Below, one piece after another: positions 33,691 through 42,027 of a stretch of DNA of 64,000 nt (position 1 is the stretch's first letter; each line of letters opens with the position of its first letter). Under the pieces are notes generated by a model, which saw only the letters and a list, made by a program, of their open reading frames with translations, was not told the origin of the DNA and did not search any database. A program made the translations under genes and the position numbers. Source of the DNA: Sulfobacillus harzensis (lineage in GTDB: Bacteria; Bacillota; Sulfobacillia; Sulfobacillales; Sulfobacillaceae); contig NZ_JABBVZ010000004.1 in the NCBI RefSeq assembly GCF_012933365.1, forward strand, positions 1-64,000. The letters run 5' to 3'.

Positions 33691-33720
33691 AGATTCGAGC
33701 CAGTTGTTGATATTTCCTGC
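33691..33720 (-). promoter_or_regulatory. Candidate SigH-type promoter
   Basis: On the minus strand GCAGGAAAT is followed after 12 bases by CTCGAATCT. The pattern approaches the sigma-H consensus RnAGGAwWW - 11/12 bases - RnnGAATww, with a mismatch at the first purine of the -10. It lies about 30 bases before the CBS-ACT start codon. This is by eye only. Confidence 0.3.
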
Positions 33721-33772
33721 CAGACAATAAAATTCCATCGTGGTCACCGCCTCACCTTACATGTCGGAGGCC

Positions 33773-33810
33773 AATAACAAAAGTCCGAAGCGTCATACAA
33801 CGCCCCGGAC
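33773..33810 (-). terminator. Rho-independent terminator after the mini GntR gene
   Basis: On the minus strand GTCCGGGGCG pairs with CGCTTCGGAC (two G-U pairs, loop of eight bases), followed by TTTTGTTATT. It ends the 90-residue GntR-type gene that stops at 33828. Confidence 0.65.
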
Positions 33811-33827
33811 GAAATCATGAGAGAATG

Positions 33828-34100
33828 TTATGCTCGACGTCTCGTCAGCGTAAATTCCAGCGATTGCAACGACAGAATATTGTTGGCCTTGACGGTAGCC
33901 TGTCCGCCTGCGGACAACTCTACCAAGCCCATATTGGCCAAGTGCCGAAACGCATTGCGCACCAATGAGGCCGGCACGTTCAGCACCTTGGCTTCAGACT
34001 CGGCCGACAGCACCGTCCCGGGCGTGAGGCGCTTTTTGACAATCGCCTCCCGGTAGCGCTGAACGAGCAAGTCAAGCCGGTTAGCCAGCGGCGAGTACAT
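33828..34100 (-). CDS. GntR-type winged-helix mini regulator
   Basis: A 90-residue protein consisting almost only of a GntR-like winged helix: RYREAIVKKRLTPGTVLSAESEAKVLNVPASLVRNAFRHLANMGLVELSAGG. There is no room for an effector domain; the last 25 residues form a short tail. Such stand-alone domains resemble the YtrA subgroup but are even shorter. AGGAGG lies before the ATG. It is divergent from a DMT transporter, and a TATAAT box plus the palindrome CGCGAAAACGCG lie between the two genes, suggesting control of itself and the transporter. Confidence 0.75.
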   Translation of the reverse strand: MYSPLANRLDLLVQRYREAIVKKRLTPGTVLSAESEAKVLNVPASLVRNAFRHLANMGLVELSAGGQATVKANNILSLQSLEFTLTRRRA

Positions 34101-34140
34101 TGACCCTGCCTCCTAAAAAAAGAAAGATCTTAGCTTTGTT

Positions 34141-34158
34141 ATTATACGCGAAAACGCG
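34141..34158. promoter_or_regulatory. TATAAT box and CGCG-AAAA-CGCG palindrome
   Basis: ATTATA (34141-34146) reads TATAAT on the minus strand and can be the -10 of the mini GntR gene. CGCGAAAACGCG (34147-34158), a perfect inverted repeat with a four-base spacer, directly abuts it. No good -35 was seen. The placement suits an operator for the adjacent GntR-type protein. Confidence 0.4.
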
Positions 34159-34234
34159 GGGGAAATCATTGCCCCCTCAAATTGGTCCAACCGCTGTTGA
34201 GACTGATATTCTGGAGGAGTCAAAGGAGGCGGTC

Positions 34235-35083
34235 ATGCAGTCCCGGTGGCTTTCGGTTTTGGTGATGGCGCTTGCTGGCGCATCCTATGGGCTGGTGACT
34301 CCGCTGGCCAAAGGGGCGGTATTGGCCGGCATTCCCGTGCGTCTCTTTACGCCATGGCAATATGGGCTGCCACTCCTCATCTTCTTTTTAGTACCCACGC
34401 GGACCAAATCGTTGCCGCCTCCCGGCCAATGGGTCAATGCAGCCGTCGTGGGCGCCTTGGGCGGGGCCACCGCTCTAGCTTATTACCAAACGGTCCGCCT
34501 TTTGCCGGCCGCCCAGGCCGTCATGCTGCTCTTCCAGTTTGCCTGGATGCTACCCCTCATCGGCCGGGCTCTCACCGGCGTCAAGCCGACATGGATGCAA
34601 TGGGGCGCCATTGGCGCCGTCTGGCTAGGCACTCTCTTGACACTGAGAAGTTTTCGTCTAGACGGCATGGGGATTATTCTCGGGCTCATCTCGGCTCTGG
34701 CCTACGCCCTGATGCTCTTCATGCAAGGCCGCCTCGCGCCCAGCGTCTCCATTTGGCACAGCGCTCGCTTCAGCACGGCCGCCGGCGCACTGGTCGTGGT
34801 CGCCGCCTATCGTCCCTGGACGATGGGATTCCCCCATCCTCTCTCCCTCATCATCTGGGCCAGCGCCATCGGTGTAGCCGGACAAGCCCTCCCCCTCATA
34901 CTCACATATCTCAGCGCGCCCCGCTTAGGACCGACGCTGACGGCGGTGTTGGCCTCCTCCGAACTGCCCGTCGCGGTTGCCCTGTCCTCGCTTTTCTTTC
35001 GGGAATCGGCCGGGTGGCCGATTTGGACCGGCATCTTTCTCATCTTGGCCGGCATCGCCTGGGGTGCCTGGGGTTCCGCTTAG
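34235..35083 (+). CDS. EamA/DMT family transporter
   Basis: A 282-residue membrane protein with about ten helices in two EamA repeats. The first repeat begins LVMALAGASYGLVTPLAKGAVLAG and the second GMGIILGLISALAYALMLFMQG; the final GIFLILAGIAWGAWG is typical. DMT proteins export amino acids, purines or other metabolites. AAAGGAGG lies before the ATG at 34235, whereas codons upstream to 34100 are not homologous. Divergent from the mini GntR gene; its stop overlaps that of hpaC by four bases on the other strand. Substrate unknown. Confidence 0.87.
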   Translation: MQSRWLSVLVMALAGASYGLVTPLAKGAVLAGIPVRLFTPWQYGLPLLIFFLVPTRTKSLPPPGQWVNAAVVGALGGATALAYYQTVRLLPAAQAVMLLFQFAWMLPLIGRALTGVKPTWMQWGAIGAVWLGTLLTLRSFRLDGMGIILGLISALAYALMLFMQGRLAPSVSIWHSARFSTAAGALVVVAAYRPWTMGFPHPLSLIIWASAIGVAGQALPLILTYLSAPRLGPTLTAVLASSELPVAVALSSLFFRESAGWPIWTGIFLILAGIAWGAWGSA

Positions 35084-35589
35084 CGCTCCAACAGCAGGAG
35101 ATGTTCGAGCCAGGTCTCATCGTGCGCGCCCACGCCATCCCAGAATCGGCCCCGATGAAAGACCAGCGGTGAGCGCCCTGGGCGGCTCACCAAATCCTCA
35201 ACACGGGCAACGATGAGCCAATGATCCCCGGTTTGCGGAGCCTGGACGGTCTGACACCAGAACCAAGCGCAGGCTCCCTCGATGACGGCCGGTCGGTCCT
35301 CGCGCCCATACACCGCCCCGGGAGTGCTGGCGCCTCGCGTCAGACGGGGCTTGCTATAAAAGCGAGCCAATGGCTCTTGATCGGATGCTAGCACGCTTAG
35401 CGTAAAGGCGGCACCCGTTTGCACAAGACGGGATGCCAGATAGCTTTTTTGGTGTATGGACACCGCCACCAGCAGCGGGTCGAGCGAGAGCGACATGAAG
35501 GCGTTGATTGTCATCCCGCCGTCCTCCGCCATCAACACCATCACCCCGGTCGCAAACTGTCCGCACGCATCGCGAAATTCCCGCTGCAA
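35080..35589 (-). CDS. hpaC: Flavin reductase, HpaC-type
   Basis: A 169-residue flavin reductase-like (split-barrel) protein: FRDACGQFATGVMVLMA, TINAFMSLSLDPLLVAVSIHQKSYLASRL and DHWLIVARVEDL are family blocks. It supplies FADH2 to the HpaB oxygenase using NADH. It is the last gene of the hpa operon, 24 bases after hpaD. The start is a TTG at 35589 with GGGAGGG upstream; no ATG fits. The partner HpaB in the same operon makes the assignment firm. Confidence 0.87.
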   Translation of the reverse strand: MQREFRDACGQFATGVMVLMAEDGGMTINAFMSLSLDPLLVAVSIHQKSYLASRLVQTGAAFTLSVLASDQEPLARFYSKPRLTRGASTPGAVYGREDRPAVIEGACAWFWCQTVQAPQTGDHWLIVARVEDLVSRPGRSPLVFHRGRFWDGVGAHDETWLEHLLLLER

Positions 35590-35613
35590 GCGGCGTCCCT
35601 CCCTTCAATGATC

Positions 35614-36603
35614 TCAATCGACGCTGTCTGGACGGTCGGGCAGCGTAGCGGCCCGAACCGCCATGGCCTCACCCGTGTCCCAGTGGTACACGTTCATGGC
35701 CTCGTTAAACCAGCGGCTGGGCGCCTCTGCCCCCCAAAATGTGGCCCGACGCGGATCGTTGAGGTCCCAACGCACCGGCTGCCAGTCGGGTTCCACCGCC
35801 AGGTAGTCGCCGGTAAATAACTCGATGCGATTGCCGTCCGGATCCCGTAGATATAAAAAGAAGGCGTTGGTCGTCCCATGGCGTCCCGGGCCGCGCTCGA
35901 TATGGTTCACCGCCCCTTTGGCCGCCAGAATGTCCGCCACCCGAAGCAAAGTGGCTTGGGATTCCGCAATAAAGGAGGCGTGATGAAAACGCGGGCCCGC
36001 TCCATTGGCGATGGCCAAGTCATGCGAGGTTTGCTTTCGGCGAAGCCATGCCCCCCATAATCGGTCGCGCCCATTTTCCACACTGACAGTATATTCACTA
36101 AGTTGAAACTGGAGCTTTTCCTGATACCAGGCGGCACACGCCCCAATGTCGGGCGTGAGGTAGTTCACGTGGTCAAGACGCATCACCGCCGCCCCGTGAT
36201 AGGCGTCATAGGCCTGCAGCATCCAAGGAACCGCCCGCGTCTCGTAGAAGAACTCAATCGGAAAACCAAAGGGATCCTGGACGCGGAGCGCGTCGCCCAC
36301 TCCGAATTCGGTGTTGTCCCGGACGCGTTGATGAAATAGGCCCTGGTGTTGAGCCAGCGTCTCCAGTTCGTCCAGATCGGCGGGCGAGGCCACCCGAAAT
36401 CCCACATGGCCGGCGCCCGCGTGATCCGCCAGCGTCAGTACCAAATTATGGTGCACCCGATCCTCAAGCCCGCGGAGATAGAGATGCTCTTCATCTTCCG
36501 AGGTCAGGACAAAACCCAAGGTGTCCACGTAAAACGCCCGAGCCCGGCTCAGATCGGTCACGAAATATTCCGCGTGGCTGGTGCGCACCACCTGAAAGCT
36601 CAT
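35614..36603 (-). CDS. hpaD: 3,4-dihydroxyphenylacetate 2,3-dioxygenase (extradiol, VOC type)
   Basis: A 329-residue type I extradiol dioxygenase with two VOC modules. By alignment from memory to Brevibacterium HPCD, the metal ligands are His145 (RLDHVNYLTPD), a His in FHHASF (207/208) and Glu261 (DGNRIELFTGDY), and the catalytic His is His194 (RKQTSHDLA). The GPGRHGTTNAFFLYLRDPDG segment is also conserved. It cleaves homoprotocatechuate next to the hydroxyls to give 5-carboxymethyl-2-hydroxymuconic semialdehyde, the substrate of HpaE. It overlaps the hpaB stop by four bases. This is the VOC-type enzyme, not the LigB-type HpcB/HpaD of enterobacteria. Confidence 0.93.
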   Translation of the reverse strand: MSFQVVRTSHAEYFVTDLSRARAFYVDTLGFVLTSEDEEHLYLRGLEDRVHHNLVLTLADHAGAGHVGFRVASPADLDELETLAQHQGLFHQRVRDNTEFGVGDALRVQDPFGFPIEFFYETRAVPWMLQAYDAYHGAAVMRLDHVNYLTPDIGACAAWYQEKLQFQLSEYTVSVENGRDRLWGAWLRRKQTSHDLAIANGAGPRFHHASFIAESQATLLRVADILAAKGAVNHIERGPGRHGTTNAFFLYLRDPDGNRIELFTGDYLAVEPDWQPVRWDLNDPRRATFWGAEAPSRWFNEAMNVYHWDTGEAMAVRAATLPDRPDSVD

Positions 36604-38075
36604 GAAACGGCCTCCTTTCCAGCACTCTGAGACTGTCCTAGAAACCGGCGCACCTCCTCCTTGGCCGGCTCCTTGTCGTAGGTCATATAGAGAGCGCCCG
36701 CCATGCGCACCGGGTCCCCGAAAAAGAAGCGCTCATACAAAACTTGGCGCGATCCGAAGGCTGAAATGGCGATGTCCCATGCCAATCGAAACAATTTGGT
36801 GCGGGTCATGGCATCGGTGTTGCGCGCTTGGAAGAAGCGCTCCACGTCCTCTTTAATGGCGCTCCCAAAGTCCTTCTCGCTGGGAATGGCCATGAGGCCA
36901 CTGGCTGATAGTTGCTGGATAATCTCCACCAGCCTCGGGTACATCTTGGGAAAGGTGTTGCGCGCTACGTTGAGGGGCGTCCAGGCCGGCGTCATGACCC
37001 CATAGCGGTTCAATTGCGCTTGCGCCTCACTGGCAACCACGAACGCCTTCATGGTCTCCAAGGCGGTGATAATCTCGGCCATTTTCTCCTGGACGTGCTG
37101 AAACTGCTCAATCCCAATGGTGTCGACAATGAGACCGGCCACTCCAAGCACAAACTCGGCTTTGGCGATGTTTTTGCAAATCACCTGATGGGTCATGTGC
37201 ACGGTGGCGTCGGTCTCTTGATAGAGTTGGTTGCAGGCCTCGCCATCCTCCAAAATGAAAATCCGCTCCCAGGGAACCAGCACGTCGTCGAACACCACGA
37301 CGGCGTCCATCTCCTCAAAGCGCGATCCCAAGGGGTGATCGAAGTGCGAGCGTCCATAGTCGAAGCTCTCCCGGCAGATTAGTCGCAATCCGGGCGTCGA
37401 CAAGGGCAATGCGAAGGCGAAGGCATACGGCCGATCCTCTTCCGTGTTGCGAATGACGGTGGAGGGGAACACCAATATTTCATCCGCCACAGGCAGCGTG
37501 GCCAACATGCGGGCTCCCCGAATTACAACCCCGTCGTCCCGCTTTTCCACCACGCGGGCTGCCAGAAAAGGATCCTGCTGCTTGGCGGCCGAGAGGCTGC
37601 GGTTGACCTGGGGGAGAATGAGCGTATGGGTCAGACACAAATCATTTTCACGCACGTACTCGTAATAGCGCTGTATGTTCTCTCCAAAGCGCGGGTCGCG
37701 CCCAGCCAGGAACTCTTTGGCGCTGGCAATGGCCATCAGCTCGGAATTCAGGTAGTCGGGAGACCGCCCCATCATGCCGTGCGAATAACGCGCCCACTGC
37801 ATCATCATCTGCCGACGCTTGGCCAAATCCTCGCGGGTATGGGGCTGCATGAACGAGAGCCCCACCAAATCGCCCGTAGACGGCGACCGATAAGTCATCT
37901 GACTACCCAACGCCGGATCGTGCTGCATGTCATAGAGGGCTGCCACCGACTGTGTGATGTTGCGAAAAGCCGGATGTTCGGTCACAGGCCCTTCCACCTT
38001 GGCGCCGTCAATCCATAAATCGCGCGGCTGCTGATTCAACTCGTTCAAATATTGTTCGCCAGTCCGAATTCCCAT
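36600..38075 (-). CDS. hpaB: 4-hydroxyphenylacetate 3-monooxygenase, oxygenase component
   Basis: A 491-residue HpaB/4-HPA hydroxylase family oxygenase. Marker segments: RTGEQYLNELNQQPRDLWIDGAKV at the start, SYGHMMGRSPDYLNS-like YSHGMMGRSPDYLNSELMA, and LVPWERIFILEDGEACN. It hydroxylates 4-hydroxyphenylacetate to 3,4-dihydroxyphenylacetate with FADH2 made by HpaC. AAAGGAGGAG precedes the ATG at 38075; the longer frame to 38174 starts with an Arg-rich stretch without homology. Some family members act on other phenols or on 4-hydroxybutyryl-CoA, but the operon context settles the call. Confidence 0.94.
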   Translation of the reverse strand: MGIRTGEQYLNELNQQPRDLWIDGAKVEGPVTEHPAFRNITQSVAALYDMQHDPALGSQMTYRSPSTGDLVGLSFMQPHTREDLAKRRQMMMQWARYSHGMMGRSPDYLNSELMAIASAKEFLAGRDPRFGENIQRYYEYVRENDLCLTHTLILPQVNRSLSAAKQQDPFLAARVVEKRDDGVVIRGARMLATLPVADEILVFPSTVIRNTEEDRPYAFAFALPLSTPGLRLICRESFDYGRSHFDHPLGSRFEEMDAVVVFDDVLVPWERIFILEDGEACNQLYQETDATVHMTHQVICKNIAKAEFVLGVAGLIVDTIGIEQFQHVQEKMAEIITALETMKAFVVASEAQAQLNRYGVMTPAWTPLNVARNTFPKMYPRLVEIIQQLSASGLMAIPSEKDFGSAIKEDVERFFQARNTDAMTRTKLFRLAWDIAISAFGSRQVLYERFFFGDPVRMAGALYMTYDKEPAKEEVRRFLGQSQSAGKEAVS

Positions 38076-38089
38076 GAGTCTCCTCCTTT

Positions 38090-39610
38090 TTAATCCGCAT
38101 TGTCCGCGGCTTCTCCGACCCGCCCTACCACGGGAATGGCATGGGTCCCCTGAGCCACGTGAACGGTTTTCCACTCGGTATAGAAGTCAAAGCTGAAGTG
38201 TCCGCCCTCCCGGCCAATCCCGCTCCACTTGCTGCCACCAAACGGCGTTCTCAAATCCCGAACGTTTTGGGAGTTAATCCAGACCATTCCGGACTCGACT
38301 TGCTCCGCCACCCGTGTCGCACGGGCTTGATCGCGGGTCCAGACATAGGCGGCCAACCCGTACCGGACCTGATTGGCGATTGCGATGGCCTCCTGCTCGT
38401 CCCGAAAAGGGATTACCACCAATACCGGGCCAAATATCTCTTCCCGCGCGACCCGCATGTCCGCTGTGACCTGGGTCAGGAGGGTCGCTTGGAGATAATT
38501 GCCCGCGTCCAGATGGCCGGGACGCGCCCCGCCCACCTCCACGGCAAAGCCTTCCTTGGGGGCCAAATCCAGATAACTTTGCACGCGGTTCCAATGGTCC
38601 GGATGGATCAGCGGTCCCAATTCCGTGGCGGTGTCAAAGGGGTCCCCCACCGCCACGGCCGAAACCCGACGTGTCAGAGCGCCGGTAAATTCGGCCGCTA
38701 TCACCTGATCGACCAACACCCGCGATCCGGCCGTGCAGCGCTCGCCGTTCAAGGTAAACATGCCAAACATCACGGCATTGAGCGCCCGCTCCATATCCGC
38801 ATCGGAGAACACCATCACCGGCGACTTGCCGCCGAGTTCCATCGAGAACCGTTTCAATTGCTGGGACCCGTTCCGCATAATCTCCTGTCCCGTCAGCGTC
38901 TCGCCCGTAAAGGAGATTAGAGGCACCTGCGGGTGACTCACCAAAGCCGCCCCGGCCTCCTCTCCCAATCCGTGCACCACATTGAACACCCCTGGGGGCA
39001 GATCCGCTTCTTGGGACAACTCAGCCAGCTTCCAGGCCGTTAACGGGGCCCATTCCGCCGGTTTGAGCACAACGGTATTGCCCGCGGCCAACGCAGGCGC
39101 TATTTTCCATGTTTCCAGCATCAAGGGGGTGTTCCACGGGGTAATGAGGCCAGCCACCCCAATGGGCTGGCGGATAGCGTAGTTGAAGAAATGGGGAGGA
39201 TTGGGGTAGGTCTCGCCCGTCATACGGGTGGCCATTTCCGCGAAAAACCGGAAATTGTCCGCGGCGCGGTCCACCTGGCTCAAGGTTTGGCGAAGGGGAA
39301 TGCCGGTGTCCAGCGTCTCCAACTGGGCCAGCTCCTGTTTGTGCCGAACCACCTCCTCGGCCCAGCGCTGAAGCAGGCGCGCCCGCTCGCGGGGCGGCAG
39401 CGGCCGCCAATGGCGGTGGTAGGCTTCCACCGCTTGGTTCACCGCCCGATCAATTTCGCTTGGTCCGCCGCGGGCGACCCGGGCGAGGGGCTGGTTGTCG
39501 TGGGGGTCCAGGTCGGCAAAGGAAGTCCCCTCGCCGGCTGGGTCGAAGGTCCCGCCAATATAGTGAGGCACCCATTGGGGCACCAGATGTTTCGCTTCCT
39601 GCCGTCTCAT
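38090..39610 (-). CDS. hpaE: 5-carboxymethyl-2-hydroxymuconic semialdehyde dehydrogenase
   Basis: A 506-residue aldehyde dehydrogenase. The catalytic Glu is in SMELGGKSPV and the Cys in NGERCTAGSR; the Asn of the oxyanion hole is in TPWNTPLMLETWKIAPALAAGNTVVLKPAE. The C-terminal NVRDLRTPFGGSKWSGIGREGG matches HpaE/HpcC. It oxidises the ring-cleavage semialdehyde to the dicarboxylic acid with NAD. The start overlaps hpaG by four bases (39607-39610), so the two are translationally coupled. Confidence 0.92.
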   Translation of the reverse strand: MRRQEAKHLVPQWVPHYIGGTFDPAGEGTSFADLDPHDNQPLARVARGGPSEIDRAVNQAVEAYHRHWRPLPPRERARLLQRWAEEVVRHKQELAQLETLDTGIPLRQTLSQVDRAADNFRFFAEMATRMTGETYPNPPHFFNYAIRQPIGVAGLITPWNTPLMLETWKIAPALAAGNTVVLKPAEWAPLTAWKLAELSQEADLPPGVFNVVHGLGEEAGAALVSHPQVPLISFTGETLTGQEIMRNGSQQLKRFSMELGGKSPVMVFSDADMERALNAVMFGMFTLNGERCTAGSRVLVDQVIAAEFTGALTRRVSAVAVGDPFDTATELGPLIHPDHWNRVQSYLDLAPKEGFAVEVGGARPGHLDAGNYLQATLLTQVTADMRVAREEIFGPVLVVIPFRDEQEAIAIANQVRYGLAAYVWTRDQARATRVAEQVESGMVWINSQNVRDLRTPFGGSKWSGIGREGGHFSFDFYTEWKTVHVAQGTHAIPVVGRVGEAADNAD

Positions 39611-40362
39611 TGCCCCCCTCCTTCCGCCACCACCGGATTGTGCAAAGCCCCCAACCCCTCGATCTCCGACACAATCACATCGCCGGGCTCTACCGGCGAA
39701 ATGCCCTCGGGGGTTCCCGTCAGAATCACGTCGCCGGGTTCCAAGGTCATGAACGAGGCCAGATAGGCAATGATTTCCGGAATGGACATCATGAGCTGGC
39801 GCGTGTTGCCGGTCTGCCGCACCGTGCCATTGACACGGGTAACAATCTCCAGATTGTCCGGATTGTCAATCATTTCCCGACTGACGATCGCCGGGCCCAG
39901 TGGACAGAAGGTGTCAAATCCTTTGGCCCGCACCGGGGGACGAAAGGTGTTGCGGATGAAGTCGCGGCAGGTAAAGTCGTTGGCAATGGTGTAGCCGCGC
40001 ACATAGTCCAACGCCTCATTGGCCTTGATCCGCCGGCAACGGCGGCCCATCACCACCGCCACTTCGGTCTCATAGTGGCAGTAGCTGGCGCCCGTTGGAT
40101 ACACAATCGCCTGGCGGTGTCCAATCAGGGCTGAGGGGGGCTTAAAGAATAAGGCTGGCTCAGGAGGTTCCTCAAGTCCCAATTCGGCCGCGTGATTGCG
40201 ATAGTTCAAGGCAAGGCCGATGATTTTCGAGGGATTGACCGGCGGCAGCCATTTGACCTGACTGTCCGCAAACACGGGCCCGCTTTGGGTGACAATTTGT
40301 CCTTCCACCCATTGCCCTTCCCACTCCTGACCGTCAACCAAAAACCGAACCCAGCGCATCAT
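39607..40362 (-). CDS. hpaG: Fumarylacetoacetate hydrolase family protein, HpaG-type isomerase/decarboxylase
   Basis: A 251-residue single-domain FAH-family protein with the metal site HYETEVAVVMGRR (the two Glu of ExE in the FAH fold) and VRGYTIANDFTCRDF, GFDTFCPLGPAIV and LEPGDVILTGTPEGISPVEPGD. In the homoprotocatechuate pathway this fold decarboxylates and isomerises 5-oxo-pent-3-ene-1,2,5-tricarboxylate to 2-hydroxyhepta-2,4-diene-1,7-dioate. Escherichia coli HpaG carries two such domains in tandem; here there is one, so it may act as a homodimer. Coupled by four-base overlaps on both sides. Confidence 0.87.
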   Translation of the reverse strand: MMRWVRFLVDGQEWEGQWVEGQIVTQSGPVFADSQVKWLPPVNPSKIIGLALNYRNHAAELGLEEPPEPALFFKPPSALIGHRQAIVYPTGASYCHYETEVAVVMGRRCRRIKANEALDYVRGYTIANDFTCRDFIRNTFRPPVRAKGFDTFCPLGPAIVSREMIDNPDNLEIVTRVNGTVRQTGNTRQLMMSIPEIIAYLASFMTLEPGDVILTGTPEGISPVEPGDVIVSEIEGLGALHNPVVAEGGGQ

Positions 40363-41270
40363 CCCAACCTCCCGGGTTGTAAGAGTCCATAGCTCTGCAG
40401 CACCTCGTGAATCTTGGCCTGGTGCTCATCAGAGGGCACCACTAGAGGCAGCCTTAAATGAGGTCGAATCTGCCCGGTCATTGCCATGGCTGCTTTTAAG
40501 GGACCCGGGTTGGTTTCAATAAAGAGCACGTCATTCAAGGGGAAGAGCCGGTAATGCAGCTCCCGCGCTTCTTCCCAGCGGCCCTTGGCGGTAAGATTGT
40601 ACAGGTCGGCGACCGCTTTGGGCAGAAGGTTGGCGGTGGCGCTGATGTGTCCTGCGCCGCCCACAGCCAGCATGGGAAAACACAGGGACTCAATGCCCGA
40701 GTACACTAAAAAGTCCCGTCCCAACAGGGAAAGGACTCGGGTGACCTGCTCAAAGTCCCGGTTGGACTCCTTAATTCCGATGACATTGTCGGCGTGTTGA
40801 CGAATGCGCTTCAAGGTTTGAGGTTCGATGTTGGTCGCGGTGCGTCCAGGAATGTTGTAGACAACCACGGGCAAATTCACGGTTCGCGCCACGGTGGTGA
40901 AGTACTGGAACAAACCTTGCTGGCTGGGCCGATTGTAATAGGGGACGATGACCAGTACCGCATCGGCTCCCAGCTTCTCCGCCTCTTTGGTAAGGTACAC
41001 CGTTTCATCAATGTTGGTGCTTCCGGTCGCGGGAACCACCGGGACGCGCCCTGCCGCCGTGCGGATGGCAGTTTCCATTACCGCCCGGCGCTCGGCCAAC
41101 GACAGCGAGCTGGGCTCACCGGTGGTGCCAGTCACCGAAATCGCATGGCTTCCCTCCGCAATCTGCCAGTCAATCAGTCGTGCCAGCGTGTCGTGATCCA
41201 CTTGATTGTCGTCCGTAAAAGGGGTCACCATGGGAACGATGGAACCCCGAAGGCGCTCCTGAATGGTCAC
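40359..41270 (-). CDS. DapA-family lyase in the hpa operon
   Basis: A 303-residue class I (Schiff-base) aldolase of the DapA/NAL family with VTGTTGEPSSL (Thr49/Thr50), VPYYNRP, the catalytic Tyr138 in VVYNIPGRT and Lys167 in IGIKESN. It looks like a normal 4-hydroxy-tetrahydrodipicolinate synthase, but the place as second gene of the hpa operon, coupled by four bases on both sides, points to a pathway role. No HpaI class II aldolase is present, so it may cleave 2,4-dihydroxyhept-2-ene-1,7-dioate into pyruvate and succinate semialdehyde. The alternative is a lysine-biosynthesis enzyme carried along. Confidence 0.82.
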   Translation of the reverse strand: MTIQERLRGSIVPMVTPFTDDNQVDHDTLARLIDWQIAEGSHAISVTGTTGEPSSLSLAERRAVMETAIRTAAGRVPVVPATGSTNIDETVYLTKEAEKLGADAVLVIVPYYNRPSQQGLFQYFTTVARTVNLPVVVYNIPGRTATNIEPQTLKRIRQHADNVIGIKESNRDFEQVTRVLSLLGRDFLVYSGIESLCFPMLAVGGAGHISATANLLPKAVADLYNLTAKGRWEEARELHYRLFPLNDVLFIETNPGPLKAAMAMTGQIRPHLRLPLVVPSDEHQAKIHEVLQSYGLLQPGRLG

Positions 41271-41923
41271 GGTTGGGCCTCCTTCCTATCTCCTACCTGC
41301 CTCCTCAACACCACCAGCAGCTGCTGATGGCTCTCCTCCACCAGTTGTCCCAGCACCTTGGGCGGTGCCTTTTCCTTGAGAGACTGCACGAGTTGGTAAT
41401 AGTAGTGCAGCGCCTGAATGGCCATATCCGGTGCCTGAACGTACAAGGCCAATCGCAAGGGCTCCAGCCGCGTCCAGCCGCGGTTGGCCAACTCGGCCAA
41501 GTAGCGGTTCGGCGACCGCTGATGGAAAATGTCGTGAAACTGCCCTTCGAGCACTACGAAGTCCTCAAGCCGGCGGCCGTCCAGGGCTGTCTGCATCCCG
41601 TTGGCCAAGGTGCTGAGGCGGCCAATCTCTTCCGTCGCCGCCAGGGGGCCGCAAATCTCCCAAATCCAACCTTCCAGCTTCGCCAAGACCTCCTGCATGT
41701 CATGAAAATGGCGGCCATCCAGCCCGGCCACCTCGGCGCCTACATTGGGTTGATAACGGACTAAACCTTCCGCCTCCAATCGGCGGATGGCCTCCCGCAC
41801 GGGCATGGTGCTCACCCCCAGGTCCCGAGCCAAGCTGTCAATTACTAGACGAAAGCCAGGACTGTAGTGCCCGCCCATAATTCGATGCTGAAGAATTTGA
41901 TACACTTGCTCAGTCTTCGACAT
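41267..41923 (-). CDS. GntR family regulator, FadR/FCD subgroup
   Basis: A 218-residue regulator. The N-terminal winged helix (YQILQHRIMGGHYSPG, DSLARDLGVSTMPVREAIRRLEAEGLV, with the GntR signature) is followed by an all-alpha FCD effector domain with the metal-type residues LEGQFHDIFHQRS and the final EESHQQLL. It should repress or activate the hpa operon, of which it is the first gene, in response to an aromatic or dicarboxylic acid. ATG 41923 has GAGGCG upstream; the frame runs open to 42154 but those codons lie across the promoter and operator. The dapA-like gene overlaps its end by four bases. Confidence 0.9.
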   Translation of the reverse strand: MSKTEQVYQILQHRIMGGHYSPGFRLVIDSLARDLGVSTMPVREAIRRLEAEGLVRYQPNVGAEVAGLDGRHFHDMQEVLAKLEGWIWEICGPLAATEEIGRLSTLANGMQTALDGRRLEDFVVLEGQFHDIFHQRSPNRYLAELANRGWTRLEPLRLALYVQAPDMAIQALHYYYQLVQSLKEKAPPKVLGQLVEESHQQLLVVLRRQVGDRKEAQP

Positions 41924-41957
41924 AGGCGCCTCGCTATTTTTTTCCATCTGACTTGAT

Positions 41958-41985
41958 TTTATATCAGATACGATATAATATTCAA
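41958..41985 (-). promoter_or_regulatory. SigA promoter of the hpa operon
   Basis: On the minus strand TTGAAT (41980-41985), 16 bases, TATAAA (41958-41963). It lies about 35 bases before the gntR start codon. The spacer is filled by the inverted repeat at 41959-41978. Confidence 0.6.
41959..41978. promoter_or_regulatory. Perfect inverted repeat, candidate GntR operator
   Basis: TTATATC (41959-41965), AGATAC, GATATAA (41972-41978): seven-base arms, perfect, with a six-base spacer. It covers the spacer and -10 of the hpa promoter, so a bound dimer would block RNA polymerase. AT-rich palindromes of this size are normal operators of FCD-type GntR proteins, and the regulator gene is the first gene downstream. 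Confidence 0.6.
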
Positions 41986-42027
41986 TCCATTGTGTTTTAT
42001 GTTGGTATTCTGTGTCCTTCGCGCGTG

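Noticed and set aside
40359-41270. Annotation as lysine-pathway dapA
   Set aside because: Motifs allow it, but coupling inside the hpa operon makes a catabolic role more likely, so the symbol dapA was not used.
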